A stretch of 8,918 nucleotides of DNA from NCBI GenBank assembly GCA_036521995.1, contig DATDGR010000025.1, positions 1 through 8,918 of the forward strand, written 5' to 3'. A model generated the notes under the pieces. The model saw only the letters and a list, made by a program, of their open reading frames with translations, did no database searches and was not told the origin of the DNA. Shown here one piece after another: positions 1-6,100 of this stretch (position 1 is the stretch's first letter; each line of letters begins with the position of its first letter). Made by a program: the position numbers and the translations under genes. The DNA comes from Gp13-AA77 sp036521995 (lineage in GTDB: Bacteria > Acidobacteriota > Terriglobia > UBA7540).

Positions 1-88
1 TACCTCGAATCTGCGCAGTCTACATATCACCGCGGGCCAGTCGTGTCAATTCCCTTGCCCAGTATTAGCCGAACAAATACGTCGGCGA

Positions 89-105
89 GTTTCAAGTTTT
101 GAAAC
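89..105. repeat. Perfect 7-bp inverted repeat (GTTTCAA / TTGAAAC)
   Basis: GTTTCAA at 89-95 is followed by a 3-base spacer and its exact complement TTGAAAC at 99-105. It lies 90 bp before the transposase start. It could be a small hairpin, an operator or part of an element end. There is no T-run to make it a convincing terminator of something to the left, and nothing else in 1-194 was recognised as a gene. Confidence 0.4.
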
Positions 106-126
106 GCGTTGGCGGGGTGTCCGGGA

Positions 127-139
127 GGTGTCCATGGCG
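127..139. repeat. Direct repeat flanking the transposase gene, left copy
   Basis: GGTGTCCATGGCG here matches GGTATCCATGGCG at 1308-1320 in 12 of 13 positions. The two copies bracket the transposase gene in the same orientation. This may be a target duplication or chance. A shorter internal repeat, GGTGTCC at 116-122 and 127-133, is also present. Confidence 0.35.
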
Positions 140-194
140 AATTGCTAATTTGACCGGAATTCTGCGACTTTTCGCTTCTTGCTACAATTCGGGA

Positions 195-1277
195 ATGCGC
201 GATCTCGTGATCCTTTTCATCCATCTCATCACCACCCTCGCCCGACTGGCGAGTCCGGGCGGCGTCCGTTCCGTAGTTGCCGAGTCTCTCCTCGTCCAGC
301 ATCAACTGCTGATCCTCAATCGCTCCCGCCGCCGCGCTCCCAATCTCCGCCTCTCGGATCGCCTCGTCGCCGGTTGGTGTGCTCTGTTCCTGCGGCGCTC
401 CCGGCTGATCCGTTCGGCCATCGTTCTGAAACCGTCGACCCTGCTGCACCTTCACCAGATTCTGACCCAGTGCAAGTACCGCCTGCTCTTCTCGCCGAAA
501 GGCCGGTGCAAGCCCGGTCCCAAGGGTCCGCCCCAAGAACTCATTGACGCGATCGTCGCCACCAAACAGCACAATCCCTCCTGGGGCTGCCCACGAATCG
601 CTCAGCAGATTGCTCTGGCGTTCGGCGTCCCAGTCGACAAGGACCTCGTTCGCCGCATCCTGGCCGCCCATTACCACCCCAAGCCAGACGCCGACGGTCC
701 GTCTTGGCTGACTTTCCTCGGTCACCTGAAGGACAGTCTCTGGAGCGTGGACCTCTTTCGCTGCGAATCGGCAGTGTTGCGGACGCACTGGATCCTGATC
801 GTCATGGATCAGTACACTCGCCGGATTATTGGGTTTGGCCTGCATGCGGGCAAGGTCGACGGCATCGCCCTTTGCCGAATGTTCAACCACGCCCTTCGAG
901 GCCACCGCTCCATGCCCAAATACCTGAGTTCCGATAACGATCCGCTTTATCGTTTTGATCAGTGGCAAGCCAACTTGCGAATCCTCGATGTGGCTGAAAT
1001 CAAGACCGTGCCCTACGTTCCTTTGTCCCACCCATTCGTGGAGCGGTTGGTCGGCACCCTCCGCCGAGAGTGCTTGGATCGTACGCTGTTCTGGACCAGC
1101 GCTGATCTTGAAAACAAGCTGCTGGATTTCACGGCGTACTTCAACAACCACCGCTCGCATACCGCCAGGGAAGGGCGACCACCAGACGCTGCGCCGACTG
1201 GCCAGGTCGCGAACCTACAATCTTATCGATGGCAATCTCACTGTCGAGGCCTGTATCAAACACCGATCGCTGCCTGA
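195..1277 (+). CDS. DDE transposase/integrase, rve core domain, complete
   Basis: This encodes a 360-residue DDE recombinase expected to cut and join the ends of an insertion element. The N-terminal third (about residues 31-160) is basic, with a helical stretch around LLVQHQLLILNRSRRR and a probable helix-turn-helix around NPSWGCPRIAQQIA. The RNase H-like core follows, with D186 (WSVDLF), D247 (YLSSDND) and E283 (HPFVERLVG); D247 and E283 are separated by 35 residues, the classic D-D(35)E spacing. The C-terminus, ending RWQSHCRGLYQTPIAA, matches the usual ending of a transposase group common in Acidobacteriota and Proteobacteria, so the gene looks full length. ATG at 195 is chosen over an in-frame ATG at 99 because family similarity starts at MRDLVILF. 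No Shine-Dalgarno sequence is seen. A TACAAT at 183-188 lies just upstream. Terminal inverted repeats were not recognised, so the element limits are unknown. Confidence 0.88.
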   Translation: MRDLVILFIHLITTLARLASPGGVRSVVAESLLVQHQLLILNRSRRRAPNLRLSDRLVAGWCALFLRRSRLIRSAIVLKPSTLLHLHQILTQCKYRLLFSPKGRCKPGPKGPPQELIDAIVATKQHNPSWGCPRIAQQIALAFGVPVDKDLVRRILAAHYHPKPDADGPSWLTFLGHLKDSLWSVDLFRCESAVLRTHWILIVMDQYTRRIIGFGLHAGKVDGIALCRMFNHALRGHRSMPKYLSSDNDPLYRFDQWQANLRILDVAEIKTVPYVPLSHPFVERLVGTLRRECLDRTLFWTSADLENKLLDFTAYFNNHRSHTAREGRPPDAAPTGQVANLQSYRWQSHCRGLYQTPIAA

Positions 1278-1307
1278 TTGCCAAGAAGGCTAACATGCCG
1301 GCTTCGT

Positions 1308-1320
1308 GGTATCCATGGCG
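1308..1320. repeat. Direct repeat flanking the transposase gene, right copy
   Basis: GGTATCCATGGCG is the right partner of 127-139, with one mismatch. It lies 30 bp after the transposase stop codon, inside the 1278-1480 gap, where no gene or RNA was recognised. Confidence 0.35.
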
Positions 1321-1480
1321 TCACCGTCTAAGAGTCGCGATATCGATTAGTAGCAGGCCCCCTGGCGAGGGTCTCCGTAAAGATGGACGAACCGGCGGTC
1401 AGATCGCGTGCGCGCGGCATGCCAAGATTGCGAATCCACAAACTTTCAGAAATTAGGAATTCGCCAGGGACAGGTTCGCG

Positions 1481-1705
1481 CTGACGGAGCTGACCGATTA
1501 CGCAAACATTTCCGAGCGAACACTTCGCTCATGGATCTATTCCTCGGCCGATCCCCTCCCTGCGTCCAAGGTAAGGGGCAAAGTCTTGATTCGCAGGTCT
1601 GATTTCGATGCTTATCTGCAGCGGCATCGAGTCAAGCCGTTGGAACAATTCAACGTCGACGCTCTCGTGCGGGACCTCATGAAAGGAGCACCAAGTGGGC
1701 GTTAA
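1481..1705 (+). CDS. Excisionase-like small helix-turn-helix protein; start uncertain
   Basis: The frame encodes about 74 residues with the pattern of MerR/HTH_17 excisionase-type DNA-binding domains: LTELTDYANISERTLRSWI forms the two helices, a proline-containing wing follows (PLPASKVRGKVLIRRSDF), then a helix DAYLQRHR and a short acidic/basic tail. Such proteins bind the arms of an attachment site and steer a tyrosine recombinase toward excision, and they usually lie just upstream of the integrase, as here. The stop at 1703-1705 overlaps the integrase start by 11 bp, which suggests translational coupling. There is no ATG, GTG or TTG between the in-frame TAG at 1454-1456 and the first helix. 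CTG at 1481, preceded by AGGGACAGG (1466-1474) at 6 nt, is the best candidate start. Alternatively the true 5' end is lost or frameshifted. The family assignment is fairly secure; the start and expression are not. Confidence 0.65.
   Translation: MTELTDYANISERTLRSWIYSSADPLPASKVRGKVLIRRSDFDAYLQRHRVKPLEQFNVDALVRDLMKGAPSGR
1681..1688 (+). promoter_or_regulatory. Ribosome binding site of the integrase (GAAAGGAG)
   Basis: A strong purine-rich Shine-Dalgarno sequence lies 6 nt before the GTG at 1695 and inside the end of the excisionase-like frame. It fixes the GTG as the integrase start. Confidence 0.75.
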
Positions 1706-3107
1706 GCTAAAGAAACATAAGGGAGTCTGGTACATATTTATAAACCATAATGGAAAGCGCAAGGCGAAGAGCGTGGGCTCTCGTCAAGCTGGCGAAAAGG
1801 TCAAGCGCGAGATCGAAGCACGCATGGCGCTCGGAGACCTCCGTCTTCTCGATGATCGGATTCCGCCAACACTCGATGAGTATTCCGCAAGGTGGGTTAA
1901 GGACTACGCGAAGGTCGAGTGCAAGGCCAACACCTGGGAAAGTTACGAAAGGAACCTCCGGCTTTACATCCTGCCCGCTCTGGGCAAATTCCGCCTGCCT
2001 GACATAACACGCCCCATGATCAAGGCATTCCTGGCTGAGAAAGTCGCGGAAGAAAAGCACGCGCGGAATACCATTCGCCTGATGATCGCTCCCCTCCGAG
2101 CCATTCTCAATCATGCCATCGAAGACGACTTGATTGACCGAAACCCTGCACTTCGCATTGGCCGATTCTATCGGATTCCCTTCGAAGCGAGGAAACCCAC
2201 AGCATTGACACCTCAAGAGAGTCAATGCTTTCTCGACGCCGCTCAAAAGTCTTACCCGGACTACTACCCTCTGTTTCTTTGCGCGTTAAGAGCGGGACTG
2301 AGGCAAGGCGAACTGCTCGGTCTTAAGTGGGGTGATTTCCAGTTCGGCGAAAGTGTCTCCGACCAGAATCGGTTCATTTTAGTACAGCGGAATCTCCAAG
2401 CGGGCCGGCTAATAAGCACGAAGGGGCACAAGAGGCGGCGGGTCGACCTGTCGCGCGAGCTGAGAAAGGTTCTGCTTGAGACCAGGGACTCCAAGCTCTT
2501 AGTGGCGTTTCAGCGGGGTTCCGATCTTGGGAACGAGCTAGTCTTTCACGACGCGCGAGGGCGGCCGCTGCACCGGGATGCGGTCAGTCGCAAATTCAAA
2601 GGTACGCTCGCCAAAGCCGGACTACGCGAGATCCGGTTCCACGATATGCGTCACACGTTCGGAAGTCAGCTCCTCCAGAACGGTGCATCCCTGGTGTACG
2701 TGCGCGATCAGATGGGTCACTCCAGCATCCGCATCACCGCGGACACCTACGGTCACCTAATACCCAGCGGAAATGTGAGCGCAATCGACAGTCTGGACTC
2801 CGTAACAAGTCCGCAACATTCCGCAACCCAGGCGCAACCTCGACCGCGCTGTCAGAAGAGAAGATCCCGGCAAGTTATTCAAAACATTGGTGGACCTGGA
2901 GGGGTTCGAACCCTCGACCTCATGACTGCCAGTCATGCGCGCTCCCAACTGCGCCACAGGCCCGCGTCCGATGGTGCCTTCTTCGCTATCCAATCGTGTA
3001 ACACGAGTCCGGTTCCAATGTCAACCGCGCCGTTGCCATTGCCACCCACTACGCTGTCGCACGTCCGCAGCTCCTCACCGCTTGGCCCGGGCACGCCAGG
3101 AAGTTGA
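1695..3107 (+). CDS. Tyrosine recombinase (site-specific integrase) reading through a tRNA gene
   Basis: This phage/island-type integrase breaks and rejoins DNA at an attachment site through a phosphotyrosine. Residues 1-55 form a small N-terminal arm-binding-like segment (GVWYIFINHNGKRKAKSVG). Residues 58-160 form the SAM-like core-binding domain (TLDEYSARW onward). The catalytic domain, about 170-365, carries all expected residues: R203 (AGLRQGE), K243 (STKGHKR), H316 and R319 (HDMRH), H342 (MGHSS) and the nucleophile Y352 (ADTYGHL). The start is GTG with a good ribosome site. The family normally ends soon after the Tyr motif; here the frame continues about 115 residues further. Residues 399-423 are simply the antisense translation of tRNA-Ala (for example GGVRTLDLMTASHARSQLRH), and 424-470 come from sequence beyond the tRNA. 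The enzyme is predicted to be active; the tail is probably not a folded domain. GTG to Tyr is high confidence; the functional 3' end is uncertain. Confidence 0.9.
   Translation: MGVKLKKHKGVWYIFINHNGKRKAKSVGSRQAGEKVKREIEARMALGDLRLLDDRIPPTLDEYSARWVKDYAKVECKANTWESYERNLRLYILPALGKFRLPDITRPMIKAFLAEKVAEEKHARNTIRLMIAPLRAILNHAIEDDLIDRNPALRIGRFYRIPFEARKPTALTPQESQCFLDAAQKSYPDYYPLFLCALRAGLRQGELLGLKWGDFQFGESVSDQNRFILVQRNLQAGRLISTKGHKRRRVDLSRELRKVLLETRDSKLLVAFQRGSDLGNELVFHDARGRPLHRDAVSRKFKGTLAKAGLREIRFHDMRHTFGSQLLQNGASLVYVRDQMGHSSIRITADTYGHLIPSGNVSAIDSLDSVTSPQHSATQAQPRPRCQKRRSRQVIQNIGGPGGVRTLDLMTASHARSQLRHRPASDGAFFAIQSCNTSPVPMSTAPLPLPPTTLSHVRSSSPLGPGTPGS
2888..2963 (-). tRNA. tRNA-Ala (anticodon GGC)
   Basis: Read on the minus strand, the gene folds as a complete cloverleaf. 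The acceptor GGGCCTG pairs with CAGGTCC and includes the G3-U70 wobble that marks alanine tRNAs. The anticodon arm is CATGA-CTGGCAG-TCATG, whose seven-base loop gives anticodon GGC. The T arm is GAGGG-TTCGAAC-CCCTC. A discriminator A is followed by an encoded CCA (2888-2890). It decodes GCC/GCU alanine codons. The gene faces the integrase tail to tail and lies entirely within the integrase open frame, the arrangement expected when a mobile element has integrated at the tRNA 3' end and rebuilt it. No terminator hairpin is visible just after the tRNA 3' end. Confidence 0.96.
2888..2963. other. Inferred chromosomal attachment site of the integrative element (within the tRNA-Ala)
   Basis: Tyrosine recombinases often use the 3' part of a tRNA gene as their attachment core. 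A complete integrase sits directly beside the tRNA 3' end, so one element junction is expected in this tRNA. The exact core cannot be set because the second copy of the tRNA 3' segment was not found in 1-2880. The other junction is therefore likely to lie left of this window. Confidence 0.6.
2996..3024 (-). promoter_or_regulatory. Probable sigma70-type promoter of tRNA-Ala
   Basis: On the minus strand a perfect TTGACA (3019-3024) is followed, after 17 bases, by TTACAC (2996-3001), a weak -10. Transcription would start about 25 bases before the mature tRNA 5' end. The perfect -35, ideal spacing and position support the call; the poor -10 lowers confidence. Confidence 0.55.
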
Positions 3108-3139
3108 CCAAGCATCTCGGCCAAGTCAGCGCCAGAATT

Positions 3140-3168
3140 GTGTCGGGGCCTGGACACGAAAAGCCCCG
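3140..3168 (-). terminator. Possible terminator after the large secreted protein gene
   Basis: CGGGGC (3144-3149) and GCCCCG (3163-3168) pair around a 13-base loop, beginning 2 bp after the stop codon of the minus-strand gene. An overlapping alternative stem GTGTC (3140-3144) / GACAC (3153-3157) is also present. There is no U-tract after the stem, so this is weak as an intrinsic terminator; it may act as a 3'-end-protecting hairpin instead. The rest of 2964-3170 holds no recognisable gene. Confidence 0.35.
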
Positions 3169-3170
3169 GC

Positions 3171-6100
3171 TCAGACCCCACCTCCCGGCTCGTTCACTTG
3201 CAGTGTTAGCGTTACGTTGTGAGTCACCGTCGCAGAGCCGGACGTCGCTGTGCCGGTGACTGTCAGCGAGTAAGTGCCCGCGGGCGTGCCAGGGCTTGAG
3301 GGCGCGGCCCCGCTGCTACCGCCTCCGCCGCAAGCCGCCATTCCTAGCGCAAGTAAGACGAGCATACAGACTGTCACCAGCCCCAGGCGCAGCCGGACCG
3401 CCATCGCTTGAGGTCTTCGGCGAGCCAGCCAGATCATACCGCCTAGTGTCAGCAGGACAAGCAGCAGCCACTCGCCCGGTCCACCTTCGAAAGGCGGTGT
3501 GCTTCGCGGTCGCAGCGCTAGCCCTGAAGCCGCGGTGGTGGCTACCGTTACCGCGAAGCTGGTTGCACTCGACCCGTTTAGGGTCACCGAGCCCGGCGAC
3601 ACGGTGCAGGTGGACTCTGAGGGGGCGCCGGCGCAACTGAGGGCAATCGCCTGATTCAGGCCATCTACCGGCGCGACGCTCAGGTTGTAGGTTGCTGACT
3701 GGCCGGGTGACACACTGGCTGTCGGGGCTCCTTTGAGCGCGAAATCCTGACCGGTGCCGGACAAAGCCACGGTTTGGGAATCGCCGGAAACAGTGAGGGC
3801 GCCGCTGAGCGCGCCGCTCGCCGTGGCTTTGAAGGTCACCGAGATGGTGCAACTGGCATTGACCGCCAGGCTGGTGCTGCAGGTGCTGGTCTCGGTGAAG
3901 TCGCCGGTCGCTGCTATGTTGGTGATATTCATCGGGGCATTGCCAGCATTCTTCAGCGTCACGGTCTGCGCGGCACTGGTAGCGCCTATCAGGTGGCCGC
4001 TGAAGTCGAGACTGGCTGGAGTGAGACTCGGCTCCGGACCTTGTCCGGTCCCGGTCAGAGAGACCGTCTGTGTACCAGGCGACGCGTTATCGGTGAGGGT
4101 CAGGGTTCCCGTACGGCTCCCGATGGTGGTCGGTTTGAACGTTACCGTCACCGTGCAACTTGCTCCCAAGCCTAATGAGCTGCCGCAAGCACTTGATTGC
4201 GAAAAGTCGCCGCTCGCTGTGATGCTCGTCAAGGTCAGCGAGGCCGTGCCGGTATTCGTGATTGTGACACTCTGTCCCGGGCTGGTTGAGCCTACGTTTT
4301 CGCTGGAAAAGCTCAGGCTAGTGGCCGATAGCTTTACCGCCGGGGCCGTTCCCGTTCCGGAGATTAAGATTGTCTGGGGGCTGCCCGCGGCATTATCGGT
4401 GATCGTCACCACACCCGTGCGCGTCCCTGTGGTGCTGGGTGTAAATGTCACGCTTAGGGTGCAACTGGCACCCGCTGACAGGCTTGTCCCGCAGGTACTG
4501 GTATTGGCAAAATCGCCGCTGGTGGTGATGTTGCTGAGGGTCAGCGGGCCCGTTCCGGTGTTGCTGAGCGTCACCACCTGGGCGGCGCTCGTGGTTCCCA
4601 CCGTCTGACCGGCAAAAGTCAGGCTGGAAGGCGCGAGGCTGACCTGGGGGACGCCGACTCCCGTGCCGCTGAGGCTAACCGTCTGAGTGCTGTTTGAAGC
4701 CGCGTTCGAGTTATCGGTCACCGTGAGGGTTCCGCTTCGGGTACCCGTGGCCGAGGGCTTGAAGCTCACACTGATCGCGCAGTTTGCCCCGGCCGCTACT
4801 GAACTGCCGCAATTGTTGGTGGCGGCGAAGTCACCGCTCGCCACGATACTCGTGACCGTCAGCGCTGCCGCACCGCTGTTGCTGAGGGTCACGGTTTGTA
4901 CAGCGCTGGTAGTTTCCAAACTCTGACCCGCGAAGGTTAGAGTGGAAGGAGTGACCCCGGCCACCGGCACCACGCCGCTGCCGGTCAGACTCGCGGTCTG
5001 GACGGCGTTCGAGCCTCCCGAGTTGTCCGTTGCGGTGACGGTAGCGCTGCGCGTGCCGGTGGCGGTGGGCTTGAAGCTCACCGTGATCGCGCAGCTTGCG
5101 CCCGCAGCAACGGAGGTGCCGCACGTGTTGCTCTGGGAGAAGTCGCCGCTATTGCTGCCCCCGATCGCGATATTCGTGATCGAGAGCGCAGCGGAACCGG
5201 TGTTGGAGAGAGTCAAGGCCTGGCCGGCACTCGCCGTTCCCACAATCTGACTCGCAAAGGTCAGACTGCCGGGAGCGAGGCCGGCAGTAGGCGCGACGCC
5301 GGAGCCGGTGAGGCTCACGGTTTGCGTGCCGCTGGAGGCTTCGTTCGAGTTGTCGGTGACGGTAAGAGTTCCATTCAAGGCGCCGGCGGCCGTGGGCGCA
5401 AAGCTGACCGTGATGGTGCAGTTGGAGCCCGCGTTTACGAAACCACCGCAGGTGTTGGTTTGAGTGAAGCCGGTGGTGATGGTGATGCTGTTGATGGTGA
5501 GCACCCCGTTGCCGGTGTTGGATAGAGTCACGTTCTGCGGCGCACTGGGGGTACCCACCAACTGAGTCGTGCTGAAGGCCAGGCTGGCCGGAGAGAGTCC
5601 TGCCTCCGGCGCCACGCCGGTTCCGGTAAGACTTATGAGCTGCGGGTTGCTGAATCCGGTGACGTTGTTCGTGATGGTGATACGGCCGGAGAGGCTCCCC
5701 TCCTTGCTGGGGGTGAACGTTACACTCACGGCGCAAGCGTCCCCGGATTCCAGCACCTTGCCGCAGGTGGTGGTCTCGGGAAAGTCCGCGGGGTCAGTAC
5801 TGCTGATGGTGTAGAAGAATAGCGGAGCGCCTCCACTGTTGGTGAGGGTTATCGTTTGGGGAGAGCTCGTGGTGCCCCTGGTCTGATTGCCGAAGTCAAG
5901 CGATGACGGACTTGGCGTCATCACGGGCGCCTGGATCGTGACAGCAACCTCCGCCGATCCTGCCTGGACGACAGTAAAGGCGAAATCAAGCCGTCCGTCG
6001 CCATTGAAGTCGGCCGAGGCGACCCCCAAAACAGAGCTATAACTCGCACCCACCGTGAAGGGAACGTACGAGGCGAAGGTCCCGTCCCCGTTTCCCAGCA

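Noticed and set aside
27..1160. 377-codon open frame on the minus strand over the left transposase
   Set aside because: It is antisense to a gene with intact catalytic residues and shows no recognisable domain; a high-GC shadow frame.
1408..1480. Zinc-ribbon-like start (CQDCESTNFQKLG) resembling an IS1-type InsA N-terminus
   Set aside because: Only one CxxC pair is present, the second pair is missing and the frame runs into the excisionase-like gene in another phase; probably chance.
3754..4608. 284-codon plus-strand frame inside the large minus-strand gene, rich in hydrophobic valine/leucine stretches
   Set aside because: The pattern repeats with the ASH units on the other strand and is the antisense of Thr/Ser/Gly-rich beta-sandwich codons.
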